Shown: positions 25,644 through 34,052 of the stretch, in pieces
Layout: every line of letters begins with the position of its first letter
How positions within the stretch are numbered: position 1 is the first letter of the stretch
Origin: Mucilaginibacter gracilis
GTDB lineage: Bacteria; Bacteroidota; Bacteroidia; Sphingobacteriales; Sphingobacteriaceae
Assembly: GCF_003633615.1 (NCBI RefSeq)
Contig: NZ_RBKU01000001.1
Span: 3,534,001-3,598,000 of the forward strand
Direction of reading: 5' to 3'
DNA: 64,000 nucleotides
Translations under genes and position numbers: made by a program
The notes under the pieces: generated by a model
The model's input: only the letters and a program-made list of their open reading frames with translations
Told to the model about the DNA's origin: nothing
Databases searched by the model: none

Positions 25644-26192
25644 TCAAACCATCAAAATAACATCTAACAGCCCCTTACCGCCACCATAATCACGTGCACT
25701 GCTATAAAGATAATGTTGTGGTTCGTCAACCCAACCGGCTTTTACGGGGTTATTATGTATATAGTCAAGTTTTTGTTGCATAACCTCATTACTATATAAT
25801 TCAATCGGGTGGTTATCCTGCTGCCAAAACTGGTGGACTTCATTATTCGGGTTCCTTTTACCCTCACGCTCAAACATCCATATCAACCAGTCCCTTCTGC
25901 TTTCCTGCTCATTTTCCCTAATGACCTTTACTATAGATTTTGAAGTATGCTTTTTTAGATCGCGTATAATGCCCTGCATAGGCAAATTTTGAGTGCCAAT
26001 TATCATATGAACATGATTGCTCATAACAACCCACGCATAAACTTCAAGACCTTTGTTTTGCTGGCAATATTTAATACTATCAAGTAAAATTTCCCGGTAC
26101 TGTATCCGGGTAAAAGCATCTATCCATTTAACAACCGAAAATGTAATAAAGTGTGGTTTTTCCTGGGTGTGGAATTTATAATTTCTACTCAT
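25644..26192 (-). CDS. REP-associated tyrosine transposase (Y1/HUH)
   Basis: 182 residues. YAWVVMSNHVHMIIGTQNLP near 55 carries the His-hydrophobic-His metal site of HUH endonucleases. HNNPVKAGWVDEPQHYLYSS near 147 is the signature end of the RAYT/TnpA-REP family. The catalytic tyrosine is probably within YLYSSARDY or the earlier helix. These enzymes nick single-stranded palindromic DNA and are linked to spreading REP-type repeats. It is full length and apparently intact. Confidence 0.93.
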   Translation of the reverse strand: MSRNYKFHTQEKPHFITFSVVKWIDAFTRIQYREILLDSIKYCQQNKGLEVYAWVVMSNHVHMIIGTQNLPMQGIIRDLKKHTSKSIVKVIRENEQESRRDWLIWMFEREGKRNPNNEVHQFWQQDNHPIELYSNEVMQQKLDYIHNNPVKAGWVDEPQHYLYSSARDYGGGKGLLDVILMV

Positions 26193-26198
26193 TTGGTG

Positions 26199-26217
26199 GG
26201 CAAGTTAAAAACTTGCC
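26199..26217. repeat. Right palindrome of the RAYT unit
   Basis: ggcaagtt and aacttgcc are perfect 8-base arms with a 3-base spacer, starting 7 bases upstream of the transposase start codon. Confidence 0.8.
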
Positions 26218-26225
26218 GTTATATA

Positions 26226-26259
26226 ATCACAAGTTATGCTGCGCTAAACTTGCGATAGC
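26226..26259 (-). repeat. Right 34-bp end of the RAYT unit
   Basis: Inverted partner of 25568-25601 with two mismatches. It ends in gcgatagc, beyond which the sequence leads to the ABC gene stop 39 bases away. Confidence 0.85.
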
Positions 26260-26297
26260 AAGCTTTTATAGCATATACTGTCATCAATATCCCAACC

Positions 26298-27797
26298 TTA
26301 AACCACCAAACCCTTATCCAGTTTTAAAACCCTATCCACACTATCCGGTATTTCATGCTGATAATGAGTTACGTATATTAACGTTGTGTTGCCGCTTTGG
26401 CAAATGGCATCTACAATATGTTTAAAATGTTGTTGCTGATGGGCGTCTAAACCCTGGCAGGGTTCATCAAAAATTAGCAATGGTGGGTTTTTTACCAATG
26501 CGCGGGCAAGCAGCACCAAACGCTGCGTACTGGCCGAAACATTTTTTAACGGCTTGCGCACATAAACCTCTAACTCCAGTAATTTCATCCAGCGCAGGGC
26601 TATTGCGGCGTTTTGCGGGTTGCTGGGCCTAAACAAACCCAGGGTATCATAAAATCCCGATTCGATAACCTGTAGGCAGCTATTATCTGTGGGGAAATAC
26701 TGGTGCAGCTCTGGCGATACAAAACCTATTTTGCTTTTAATATCCCATATACTTTCGCCGGTGCCGCGTTTGCGGTCAAATAACACAATGTTGTTGGCGT
26801 AGGCTTGTGGGTTGTCACCATTAATTAAGCTTAGCAATGTAGATTTTCCGGCGCCGTTAGGGCCTAATAAAGCCCAGTGCTGGCCTTGCTTAATATCCCA
26901 GTTTACTTTATCAAGTATTACTTTGTCGCCATATTTAATGGTTACGTTTTGCATTAAAACCATGTTGCTAAAAACGGTTTGCTGCGTAAGCGATAGTAAA
27001 CTATTCAATTCGTGGGTGTCAATTTTTTTTGTTTCTGCAATCTTAACCATTTCGGGTTTAAAGTTGCTTTTATCCAGGCTTCCAATAATTTCACCTTCGT
27101 GCAAAACGGCTACATGCGTAACAGCATCCGGAATTTCGTTTGGCGATGTAGCGATAACTACAGTAATTCCCGAGGCCGTTATCTCATTTAAAATACTGTT
27201 AAAGGCGGCACGGCTTTGCACATCCAGTCCTGTTAAGGGGTTATCTAATAATAAAATAATGGGGTGTTTTAATAAAGCCGCCGCAATAAGCAGGCGCTTA
27301 GTTTCGCCGTTTGATAATTTGATGAGCTGCTTGTTTAAAAGCGGACCTAAGTTTAATTTGTCAACAGTTTGCTCGTAAGTCCACACTTGTTTTGTATTGG
27401 TGGCCGGTTCAATATGCGATAAATAATGCTCAACCGTTGGCGAATCTTCCGAATCCGACGAGTTAAAACGTTGCTGATAGTAAAAGTCGGTAGTGTTTGA
27501 TAAGTTACGGAAGCTATGCTTAGCCGATACCATTGCAATTAATTTATGATGGGTAAAGTAAGCATCAACAACGGGGTGCAATGCAATAAAATCATCAAAA
27601 TAATAATGGTGTATAGTGCCGCCGCTTACATTAAATTTACCGGCTATAGTTTGCAGTAATGCACTTTTGCCTGCTCCGCTTTCGCCAACCAACGCCCAGT
27701 GCTGGCCCTTGCTAATCTGGAAGGTGAGATCCTTAAAAATAATTTGCTCAAGGTTGCGTACGGTAATGTTTTTTATTGCAAGGATAGCTGTATTCAT
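26298..27797 (-). CDS. Tandem ABC ATPase (ModF/PhrA-like)
   Basis: 499 residues made of two complete ABC domains in one chain. Domain 1: Walker A GESGAGKSALLQ near 37, signature LSNGETKRLLIA, Walker B IILLLDNPLTGLD. Domain 2: GPNGAGKSTLLSL near 318, VSASTQRLVLLARAL, PPLLIFDEPCQGLDAHQQ. There is no membrane domain and no permease next door. This is the layout of ModF, historically named from the molybdate locus but of unproven function. The second signature (VSAST instead of LSGGQ) is degenerate. It may be a soluble regulatory ATPase. Confidence 0.85.
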   Translation of the reverse strand: MNTAILAIKNITVRNLEQIIFKDLTFQISKGQHWALVGESGAGKSALLQTIAGKFNVSGGTIHHYYFDDFIALHPVVDAYFTHHKLIAMVSAKHSFRNLSNTTDFYYQQRFNSSDSEDSPTVEHYLSHIEPATNTKQVWTYEQTVDKLNLGPLLNKQLIKLSNGETKRLLIAAALLKHPIILLLDNPLTGLDVQSRAAFNSILNEITASGITVVIATSPNEIPDAVTHVAVLHEGEIIGSLDKSNFKPEMVKIAETKKIDTHELNSLLSLTQQTVFSNMVLMQNVTIKYGDKVILDKVNWDIKQGQHWALLGPNGAGKSTLLSLINGDNPQAYANNIVLFDRKRGTGESIWDIKSKIGFVSPELHQYFPTDNSCLQVIESGFYDTLGLFRPSNPQNAAIALRWMKLLELEVYVRKPLKNVSASTQRLVLLARALVKNPPLLIFDEPCQGLDAHQQQHFKHIVDAICQSGNTTLIYVTHYQHEIPDSVDRVLKLDKGLVV

Positions 27798-27844
27798 GGC
27801 ATATTAACAAGGCGCAAAACTACCATTTTAAAAATAATAGCGCA

Positions 27845-27880
27845 TAAAAAAACGGAAGAGGGTGTACACCAATTCCGTTG
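27845..27880 (-). terminator. Terminator of the small lipoprotein gene
   Basis: aacggaa (27851-27857) pairs with ttccgtt (27873-27879). The run of A at 27846-27852 gives a U run on the minus strand. The loop itself contains the palindrome ggtgtacacc. Confidence 0.75.
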
Positions 27881-27899
27881 CTTATCCATATTTTAAAAC

Positions 27900-28358
27900 T
27901 TATCGTGTGGGTTGCTCCTGGTAATAGCTGCCCTCTTTATAAAAGTCAAAATTGTAAAGTTTTCCGTCTTTGTATTCAAATTCGGCTAACTTATCAACCG
28001 CGTGATCTTTTTCAAGTTCGTCTTTAGTTTGCACCGAATTTTTTGTGAACGAAAACGAGCCCTTGTAAAAAGTAAAGTAAATGGCTTTATTGTTAGATAT
28101 ATCCTGGCTAAGTTTTTCTTTGATATAGTTTTCCAGCCTTATTTTAGTTCTGTCGGTAAAGTCAACATCTTCGTCAACTATGTAATATTGTGTTTTAAGG
28201 GTTGCGTTTGCCTGGTTACTAATTTCCTGGTCTTTAGCAAAGCTAACCTGCGAACTAAAAGGACTTAACGGGTAAATTTTAAATTCTTTTTTATTTTCTT
28301 CGCAACTGCACACAATGGTGCATAAAATTGAAATAAAAAAAAGTAAATTTTTTTTCAT
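27900..28358 (-). CDS. Hypothetical lipoprotein, 152 residues
   Basis: A lipoprotein signal ends VCSC (Cys about 19). The remaining 130 residues are charged and Lys/Glu-rich, with segments YYIVDEDVDFTDRTKIRLEN and AIYFTFYKGSFSF. No domain recognised. It would be anchored in the cell envelope by its N-terminal lipid. It is followed by its own terminator and so is probably monocistronic. Confidence 0.7.
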   Translation of the reverse strand: MKKNLLFFISILCTIVCSCEENKKEFKIYPLSPFSSQVSFAKDQEISNQANATLKTQYYIVDEDVDFTDRTKIRLENYIKEKLSQDISNNKAIYFTFYKGSFSFTKNSVQTKDELEKDHAVDKLAEFEYKDGKLYNFDFYKEGSYYQEQPTR

Positions 28359-28543
28359 GTGTTAAAAGTGTGAGGAATAGGTGTAATTGGTAATTAAAAA
28401 AACATCTTTTCGGTTTCAATATTACTATTTTGTGGAACCCGAAATAACAGGCGCAAAAATATGATTAAATTGCACTTATGCTGAAGAACTAACATTTGTA
28501 ATGCTTAATTTTTTGCAGTGGCGGTTTGTATTAAACCATTGTG

Positions 28544-28551
28544 TAAATTTG
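28544..28551 (+). promoter_or_regulatory. Likely -10 element of the cbpA-like gene
   Basis: TAAATTTG is an exact TAnnTTTG. The upstream TTTG at 28525-28528 is 15 bases away, shorter than the ideal 19. The start codon follows 29 bases later. Confidence 0.4.
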
Positions 28552-28580
28552 TTAACCAATAAATTAGCTTTTGTACCGTA

Positions 28581-29480
28581 ATGGATTATAAAGATTATTA
28601 TAAAGTTTTAGGAGTTAAAAAAGACGCATCTACCGACGAGATAAAGAAAGCTTATCGGAAACTTGCCGTTAAGTACCATCCCGATAAAAACCCCGGTGAT
28701 AAGGCCGCGGAAGAGAAATTTAAAGAAGCCAACGAAGCCAACGAAATACTCGGCAATGCCGAAAAGCGTAAAAAGTATGATGAAATGGGCGAAAACTGGC
28801 AGCAATATGCCAACAACCCCTATGCGCAAGGCAGGCCGGGCCGACAAAGCTACGGCACCGAAGATTTTTATGGCGACGGGAGCCAGTTCTCCAGTTTTTT
28901 CGATTCGATATTTGGTGGTGCCGGTGGTGCTGGTTTTGGCGGCTCAAAGCGTAAAAGCTCAAGGCCCAATAGGGGGCAGGATACCGAGGCAACTATTGAG
29001 CTTACTTTAGAGGAATCGTTTAACGGAACAACGCGGCAAGTTACCCTGGATGGCAGTAAACTCAACCTCAAATTTAAACCCGGAACCGCCGAAGGCCAGG
29101 TTTTAAGATTGAAGGGCAAGGGCAACCCTGGTTATAACGGCGGCGAAAACGGCGATTTACTGATAACGGTGCATTTGGCCCCGCATCCACGGTTTGAATT
29201 AAAAGGAAACGATTTGTATTTCGACCAGCCTTTAGATGTTTATACCGCCATATTGGGCGGCAAGGTAACCGTAAATGGTATTGATAAAGCCGTTAACATG
29301 AACATACCCGCCGGAACCGATAGCCATAAAACCCTAAGGCTAAAAGGAATGGGTATGCCTGTTTTTAATAAACCCGAAGAAAGGGGAGATGCCTATGTGC
29401 GTATGGTAATAGTAACCCCTAAAAACCTATCCGCCGAAGAAACAGAGCTGTTTACAAAACTGGCAGCTTTAAAAAAATAG
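28581..29480 (+). CDS. cbpA: DnaJ-class co-chaperone without zinc fingers (CbpA-like)
   Basis: 299 residues: a J domain at 1-70 ([20 protein letters not shown] and the catalytic HPD in [10 protein letters not shown]), a Gly/Phe-rich linker (about 95-130, [14 protein letters not shown]) and two beta-barrel substrate-binding domains (about 135-295) with [16 protein letters not shown] and [18 protein letters not shown]. The CxxCxGxG zinc repeats of DnaJ are absent, making it a class II J protein like CbpA. It would stimulate DnaK ATPase. It is a single gene with a long leader. Confidence 0.92.
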   Translation: MDYKDYYKVLGVKKDASTDEIKKAYRKLAVKYHPDKNPGDKAAEEKFKEANEANEILGNAEKRKKYDEMGENWQQYANNPYAQGRPGRQSYGTEDFYGDGSQFSSFFDSIFGGAGGAGFGGSKRKSSRPNRGQDTEATIELTLEESFNGTTRQVTLDGSKLNLKFKPGTAEGQVLRLKGKGNPGYNGGENGDLLITVHLAPHPRFELKGNDLYFDQPLDVYTAILGGKVTVNGIDKAVNMNIPAGTDSHKTLRLKGMGMPVFNKPEERGDAYVRMVIVTPKNLSAEETELFTKLAALKK

Positions 29481-29519
29481 CGGCTGTTGCGCAAAACTTA
29501 AACCGGCCCTACGCCTAAT

Positions 29520-29558
29520 TAAGCATAATGCGATAACGGCTTCATCGCATTATGCTTA
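29520..29558. terminator. Strong 15-bp hairpin between convergent genes
   Basis: taagcataatgcgat (29520-29534) and its exact complement (29544-29558) enclose a 9-base loop. It lies between cbpA and the convergent DUF1543 gene. A short A run at its right end favours termination on the minus strand, and stem strength allows it to serve both. Confidence 0.7.
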
Positions 29559-29580
29559 AAACATAAATTACTTATTTGCT

Positions 29581-30153
29581 TTATGGCAATTTATCAAGTT
29601 TAAAGTAACCGAGGTGAATTTCGTCTGCCTCAACCTCCCCTAAACACGCTGAAATTTGGATGCCGTATATTGCTTTTTGGGAAGGTGTTAGTATATCTTC
29701 AACAGCATACAGGTCGTCTACATCAATGCCGTAATGGTCGTCAATGTGCGATGGTGCTCCGGCAAAATTAACCTGTTTATAAAACAAAGTTTCTTTGGCA
29801 TTGGCTATTGCCGATGCTTTGTTGGCTTGTACACTTAGCATTGTATAATGCTGTTCGGCAAAAATATTTTTGGTGTAACCACCCAGGTTAATAAAAAACA
29901 AAGTGTTTGGGTTTTTATTAGCCAACGGCTTATCAATAATCCGGATATTAAAGCCATCAACATGGGTTACTTCGCGCCAGGCATCAACATGTATACCTTG
30001 TTGGGCTTCGGGCCAAAAAAGTTTTATCTGCGGAACAAGTTCTTTAACACTGCCCGCTATTCCAAAAAAAACATCATGCTGTTCGGTATGGCGTCCCGGT
30101 GGTTTGCAACCGAGTAACAACATAAATAATTTTAAAGGTTTAGCGTTTTGCAT
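29581..30153 (-). CDS. DUF1543-domain protein
   Basis: 190 residues. It contains two similar halves, as expected of DUF1543 proteins: LFMLLLGCKPPGRHTEQHDV and VDAWREVTHVDGFNIRI in the first, NTLFFINLGGYTKNIFAEQH and IDDHYGIDVDDLYAVEDIL in the second. It closes with EIHLGYFKLDKLP. Cytoplasmic, function unknown. Single gene. Confidence 0.85.
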   Translation of the reverse strand: MQNAKPLKLFMLLLGCKPPGRHTEQHDVFFGIAGSVKELVPQIKLFWPEAQQGIHVDAWREVTHVDGFNIRIIDKPLANKNPNTLFFINLGGYTKNIFAEQHYTMLSVQANKASAIANAKETLFYKQVNFAGAPSHIDDHYGIDVDDLYAVEDILTPSQKAIYGIQISACLGEVEADEIHLGYFKLDKLP

Positions 30154-30190
30154 ACACTACAAAAGTAAAGCATGCTGTGCTATAACCCAA

Positions 30191-30228
30191 TAAAATAGGC
30201 GCCTATAATTTTATAAACGCCTATTTTA
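30191..30228 (-). terminator. Terminator after pirin and receiver-like genes
   Basis: Arms taaaataggcg (30191-30201) and cgcctatttta (30218-30228) are exact complements over 11 bases, with U-rich sequence on the minus strand. It lies just past the stop of the receiver-like gene (30236). Confidence 0.78.
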
Positions 30229-30235
30229 ATTTGTT

Positions 30236-30541
30236 TTATTTGGGTGCTAAAGCCTCATATATCTCTGCAAAAAGCAAACCGCTTCCCCCGCCATAATGCT
30301 GAACTACCGGTATATTGGGCATATTGGTTGATACAAATTTGCAGAGCCTGTTATTTTCCTCTTCCCTTATTCCGGCACCCATTAATACCATCTGGAAAGG
30401 TTGCTCGGTTAGCATAGCAATAGCTTCATCGCAGGTAAATGCCCCGGTGCCATTCCACTCCGGTTTATTGTTAATTAGCCGCAATATGATTTGCATAATT
30501 TCGGGATGATTACCAATCACCAGTATTTTAGCGGTATCCAT
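30236..30541 (-). CDS. Degenerate receiver-domain-like protein
   Basis: 101 residues with the periodic beta-alpha layout of a response-regulator receiver (ILVIGNHPEIMQIILRLI, FQMVLMGAG, PNIPVVQHYGGG), but the key residues are gone. The N-terminal acidic pair is Gly-Asn (IGNHPE), the phospho-acceptor Asp position reads MGAGI, and the conserved Lys is absent. If it is a receiver it cannot be phosphorylated in the usual way. It follows the pirin gene by two bases, so the two are expressed together. Alternatively it is an unrelated small alpha/beta protein. Confidence 0.6.
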   Translation of the reverse strand: MDTAKILVIGNHPEIMQIILRLINNKPEWNGTGAFTCDEAIAMLTEQPFQMVLMGAGIREEENNRLCKFVSTNMPNIPVVQHYGGGSGLLFAEIYEALAPK

Positions 30542-30543
30542 CT

Positions 30544-31260
30544 TTAAAATTTCATGGGTACATCCATCAATAAAAACTCGACATTGCTTAAAGCTTTAAT
30601 GGTAAATTTATCAGTATCCCAAATACCAAAACCATCGCGGGTATTTAAAACCTGGCCATCAATTTCAACCGAACCGCTCAATATAAAAGCATAAACGCCG
30701 TTACCGGATGCTTTTATGGTGTATTCGGTTTCAATACCGTTATCAAAGCTACCCAAATGGAACCATGCGTTTTGATGTATCCAAACCCCGGCGTCATCCT
30801 TGTTGGGAGATAGTACTTGTTGCAGTTTGTTATGCCGCTCTTCTTTATTTAAGGTAAGTTGGTCGTAACGGGGCTCAACATTGCGCACATTAGGGAACAA
30901 CCATATCTGCAAAAACTTTACAGTTTCGTTAGGGTCGTTATTGTGTTCGCTGTGAAATATGCCTGTACCGGCACTCATCACCTGTATATCGCCATCGCTG
31001 ATAACGGCCTGGTTATTCATATTGTCTTTATGTTTTAAACCACCAACAAGCGGAATTGAAATAATTTCCATATTATCGTGCGGGTGTTCGCCAAAGCCTT
31101 TACCTCCGGCAACGGTATCGTCGTTTAAAACGCGCAACGCACCAAAATTCATTCTCTCAGGGTTATAATAACCTCCAAAACTAAAAGTGTGGAAGCTTTT
31201 TAGCCAGCCCATATCAACGTTTCCGCGGGTGTTGGCTAAGTGTAATACTGTTTTCGACAT
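30544..31260 (-). CDS. Pirin-family cupin protein
   Basis: 238 residues from ATG 31260 (MSKTVLHLANTRG); a longer N-terminal frame is rejected. Bicupin with LKSFHTFSFGGYYNPERMNF, FGEHPHDNMEIISIPLVGGL (metal-binding His-x-His and Glu) and QVMSAGTGIFHSEHNND. Pirins bind Fe or Ni, and several oxidise quercetin-like flavonols. YhhW-type homologues have this size. A Bacteroidota promoter lies just upstream, at 31286-31315. Confidence 0.93.
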   Translation of the reverse strand: MSKTVLHLANTRGNVDMGWLKSFHTFSFGGYYNPERMNFGALRVLNDDTVAGGKGFGEHPHDNMEIISIPLVGGLKHKDNMNNQAVISDGDIQVMSAGTGIFHSEHNNDPNETVKFLQIWLFPNVRNVEPRYDQLTLNKEERHNKLQQVLSPNKDDAGVWIHQNAWFHLGSFDNGIETEYTIKASGNGVYAFILSGSVEIDGQVLNTRDGFGIWDTDKFTIKALSNVEFLLMDVPMKF

Positions 31261-31285
31261 GATGTTTTTCTCCTTGTTTATAGTA

Positions 31286-31315
31286 CAAATATACCCTGCC
31301 TTACGCCGATACAAC
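31286..31315 (-). promoter_or_regulatory. Promoter of the pirin gene
   Basis: On the minus strand: GTTG, 18 bases, TATATTTG (reverse of CAAATATA at 31286-31293). One position off the ideal TTTG and one base short of the ideal spacing. It lies 25 bases before the ATG at 31260. Confidence 0.55.
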
Positions 31316-31433
31316 TTGATGTAGGATAAGAAATGTAAGTAGTGAATAAGTTTATAGGGATTAGTAAATTGAGAATAATAAACGAATGATAGTCAGTTTG
31401 TTGTAATTCAAATTCGGTATTTGCTATTCAAAA

Positions 31434-31463
31434 GTTCCCCCTTTAGGGGGCGGAGGGGGGCTC
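31434..31463 (-). repeat. G/C-rich post-stop hairpin repeat, copy 3
   Basis: On the minus strand, after the Crp-like stop TAA and four bases, comes CCCCCCTCCGCCCCC, then TAAAGGGGGAAC. This is a variant of the repeats at 7042-7068 and 12617-12643. Confidence 0.75.
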
Positions 31464-31464
31464 T

Positions 31465-32070
31465 TTACCGTTTTATCGGCGCATTCCTATCCATTTTTAA
31501 CAAGTTACGTTGCATACGGCTAAAAAATTCGGGCGTAACGCCAATGTAGGCTGCTATTTGTTTTTTGGGAAGGGCATTAATAAGCGATGGGTACCGCTTG
31601 CAAAAGTTGTGAAACCTGTCTTCGGCGGGTAAACTCAGGTTATCTATTAACCGCTGCTGGTAGGCAACCAGCGAGTTTTCGGTAATAATCCGGAAAAATC
31701 TTTCAAACTGCGGTATCTTTAAATATAATTTTTCCTGGTCGGTTTTAGATAGCGTTAACGATTCGGTGTCATCTATCGCTTCAATATTTAAAATGCCTGG
31801 TTTCTGGCTAATCAGGCTATACATATCGGCTATCCACCAACCGGTTGGCGCAAAGTTGAGCACGTGTTCAAAACCATTTTCATCTACAGTAAAACCCCGC
31901 AAACAACCCGAAGTTACAAAGGTAGAGTTTTTACAAATTTGGCCGTTTTGTAAAATAAATTGCTTGCGTTTAATGCTTTTTGGATGCAGTAACGATATAA
32001 AATATAGCTTCTCGTCTTCCGTGAGCGAAATATAGCGGGTAACACTTTGTAAAATAAGTTCTGTAGGCAT
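31465..32070 (-). CDS. Crp/Fnr-family transcription regulator
   Basis: 201 residues. A cyclic-nucleotide-binding-like beta-barrel at about 15-115 (KRKQFILQNGQICKNSTFVT, GWWIADMYSL) is followed by a helical C-terminus with PKKQIAAYIGVTPEFFSRMQ, a recognisable winged-helix recognition segment. The residues that bind cAMP in Crp are not evident, as in most Bacteroidota members of the family, whose ligands are unknown. It does not obviously control a neighbour. Confidence 0.88.
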   Translation of the reverse strand: MPTELILQSVTRYISLTEDEKLYFISLLHPKSIKRKQFILQNGQICKNSTFVTSGCLRGFTVDENGFEHVLNFAPTGWWIADMYSLISQKPGILNIEAIDDTESLTLSKTDQEKLYLKIPQFERFFRIITENSLVAYQQRLIDNLSLPAEDRFHNFCKRYPSLINALPKKQIAAYIGVTPEFFSRMQRNLLKMDRNAPIKR

Positions 32071-32090
32071 TACCTTAAAGATAAGGTTTT

Positions 32091-32750
32091 TTAATTTCCG
32101 CCCGTCATATCCTTAAACTGTTTCGGCGTTAAAAACTCATAACCCTTTGGCGTCGAAAATGCACCTGCGGGTACGGGTTCAAACTTAATTTGGGTTACGG
32201 TAGTTTTTATCACAGCACCGTTCTGTTTCATTGAAAACGATAACGGTACGCCAAGTGTACTATCTAAGCTGCTGGTTAATGAATTGGGGATAATTGCTAC
32301 ATCCTTGGTAAACCAGGCTTCGCCAGCCTGGTTAGTAAGTTTCTCTTTCAAAATATAACGTACAGCATCGTAACCGGCAATAGTTTTATGATCGTTGGTT
32401 TTAGTAAATGTATACGATGGTATCGCCGCCAACTCTTCGGCCTGGGCGGCTTTGTCATAGTCAACGGCGTAAAATTGTTTTTTCGTGGTCGATTTTAGCA
32501 GCGCGCGCATAAAGCCCGTTTTACTGTCGGTTATAACACTTGTTGCTTCTTCAGGTGCTTCTTGTATACTTATTGTCGAGTCGCCTTTAAAATATACAAT
32601 GGCTGTTTTAGGCAAATATTGGGCATACTGTTGCAGGCTATCGGGCAATAAATACTCAACACTGTAGTTAATGGTTCCTTCGGTTTTTTTACTGTTGCAC
32701 GCACAAAACACCGTTAATAGGGCAAACATTACTAATACGTTTTTCTTCAT
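32091..32750 (-). CDS. Lipoprotein, DUF4412-like
   Basis: 219 residues. Lipobox FCAC (Cys about 18), then a beta-rich domain beginning KKTEGTINYSVEYL and including TKTNDHKTIAGYDAVRYILK, the 'hydrolysis-resistant clamp'-like pattern of DUF4412 proteins. It ends near FSTPKGYEFLTPKQFKDM. Such proteins are periplasm-facing with unknown function. It is 20 bases from the Crp-like gene on the same strand and upstream of it. Confidence 0.7.
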   Translation of the reverse strand: MKKNVLVMFALLTVFCACNSKKTEGTINYSVEYLLPDSLQQYAQYLPKTAIVYFKGDSTISIQEAPEEATSVITDSKTGFMRALLKSTTKKQFYAVDYDKAAQAEELAAIPSYTFTKTNDHKTIAGYDAVRYILKEKLTNQAGEAWFTKDVAIIPNSLTSSLDSTLGVPLSFSMKQNGAVIKTTVTQIKFEPVPAGAFSTPKGYEFLTPKQFKDMTGGN

Positions 32751-32811
32751 TGTGTAAAGGCATAGGGCCTGTTTGCAAAAGTAGAATAAACCCTATGATG
32801 TGCTTAATAAA

Positions 32812-33858
32812 TTAAACTTTTTGCGCGATATTTAAACCATCTAATATCTGCTCAAGCTGATAATATGGATTTGCTGAAACCTCGACAATGGTATTGTGCT
32901 CAATAAAGTTGCGACAAATGCACGCGATATTATAGGCCGACATGCCACCGTTTTGTTGTGGTGCAAGCTGGTTAAGTTGGTCAATATCAAAATACGAATG
33001 TACTTTTTTGCCCAGCGCCATGCCAACATACACCACGGTTGAGTACTGGGTAATCAGTTCGGCACAATTGGCAATCATGTGGTTGGTGTTACCACTTTGA
33101 TAAATTAATGTGCCTTCGGGTGCGTATTTACGTATTTCGGCCTGTGCGCGGTCAAATTTTTCGTTGGGGTGTAGTTTAAACAAAAGCCTGCGGCCATCGG
33201 CTATTTTTACGGCTTCTTTAATAAACGCCGGCCTGTTTTCGGCCCGGTAAGTTTCGCGCATATCGGTAGTGGCTACCATAACGTAATTATGGTGCGGAAA
33301 ATCATTATCAATAAACTGGCTAAGGTTATCATAATTTGGGATCCCTGTAACCACTATTTTATCGGCATCGGTACCTAAAGCGGCAAACTGGTTTTTATAA
33401 CCTTCGGATGCTGCGCAGTAAATATCACAAAGGTTTGATGCGCCGTTTAACGATGTGCCACCGCTTAATATTGGAGGCAAATTTAGCGCCTTAACAATTT
33501 TGCTTATCCAAGTGTATTTATCTGTCATACCTTCTTGCACCCAGATGGTTTTGGTATGGCGTAGGCGTTGGGGTATATGCAGGTCGCTGCAGTAAACAAT
33601 CAGGTCGTATTGGTTCTTTTTGGCCTGATAATCTACCTGTAAATTATTCGCCAACAAATAATCCTCTGATTTTTTTCTGAATTGACCAGCCAATATGGTA
33701 TTGTCCAATACAGTAGTATGTTTGATGATATAGTTGATAAAAGGCAAATCGGTAAAAAACTGACTAAACCAGCAGTCATAATCCAGCAATTGCTGGGCTA
33801 TTTGGTGCATTTGCGAAGTTTGATTAAGTGAACCCGTAATAAATAGTATTTTTTTCAT
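32812..33858 (-). CDS. Glycosyltransferase-like protein (GT-B type)
   Basis: 348 residues from ATG 33858. An alternative ATG at 33873 adds five residues. A Rossmann-like N-terminal half (KKILFITGSLNQTSQMHQIA) is followed by a C-terminal half with VVTGIPNYDN, GRRLLFKLHPNEKFDRAQAE and AELITQYSTVVYVGMALGKK. The HPNE and the late TQYSTVVYVGMA motif resemble nucleotide-sugar-binding ends of GT-B enzymes or CDP-glycerol/polysaccharide transferases. No other polysaccharide genes lie nearby. The enzyme class is likely and the substrate unknown. Confidence 0.65.
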   Translation of the reverse strand: MKKILFITGSLNQTSQMHQIAQQLLDYDCWFSQFFTDLPFINYIIKHTTVLDNTILAGQFRKKSEDYLLANNLQVDYQAKKNQYDLIVYCSDLHIPQRLRHTKTIWVQEGMTDKYTWISKIVKALNLPPILSGGTSLNGASNLCDIYCAASEGYKNQFAALGTDADKIVVTGIPNYDNLSQFIDNDFPHHNYVMVATTDMRETYRAENRPAFIKEAVKIADGRRLLFKLHPNEKFDRAQAEIRKYAPEGTLIYQSGNTNHMIANCAELITQYSTVVYVGMALGKKVHSYFDIDQLNQLAPQQNGGMSAYNIACICRNFIEHNTIVEVSANPYYQLEQILDGLNIAQKV

Positions 33859-33999
33859 GCTGATTGCAATCATATTTTCGAAATTCTAGGCTTTGTAAAA
33901 TTTCTTTTACAAATTAAGTTGATTTGAAAAATACAAAGTTCACGCAATTGTAAATTTTGCTATTTGACTATTGTAGTTAAATAGTTAAGTTAATGTTAA

Positions 34000-34033
34000 T
34001 AAAAAAAGGACTTTCCTTTAAAGAAAAGTCCTT
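34000..34033 (-). terminator. Terminator of the DUF1800 gene
   Basis: aaggacttt (34006-34014) pairs with aaagtcctt (34025-34033). The run of A at 34000-34007 is the U tract on the minus strand. It lies 20 bases past the DUF1800 stop. Confidence 0.88.
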
Positions 34034-34052
34034 AATTGGTAGTTGTTTTACT

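Larger units (their letters stand above)
25568..26259. mobile_element. Complete RAYT transposon-like unit with 34-bp inverted ends
   Basis: The REP-associated transposase gene is bounded by 34-base inverted repeats at 25568-25601 and 26226-26259 that differ at only two positions. Just inside each is a hairpin of matching design (25607-25633 and 26199-26217, with aagtt/aactt cores). The symmetrical layout (repeat, hairpin, gene, hairpin, repeat) is what a self-contained Y1-transposase element should look like. Flanking mqnC and the ABC gene are intact. Confidence 0.75.

Noticed and set aside
26812..27378. 188-codon plus-strand frame opposite the tandem ABC gene
   Set aside because: The complementary strand encodes complete Walker motifs, so this is a shadow.
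26298..27797. ABC importer operon
   Set aside because: No permease or binding-protein gene is adjacent. The tandem ATPase stands alone.
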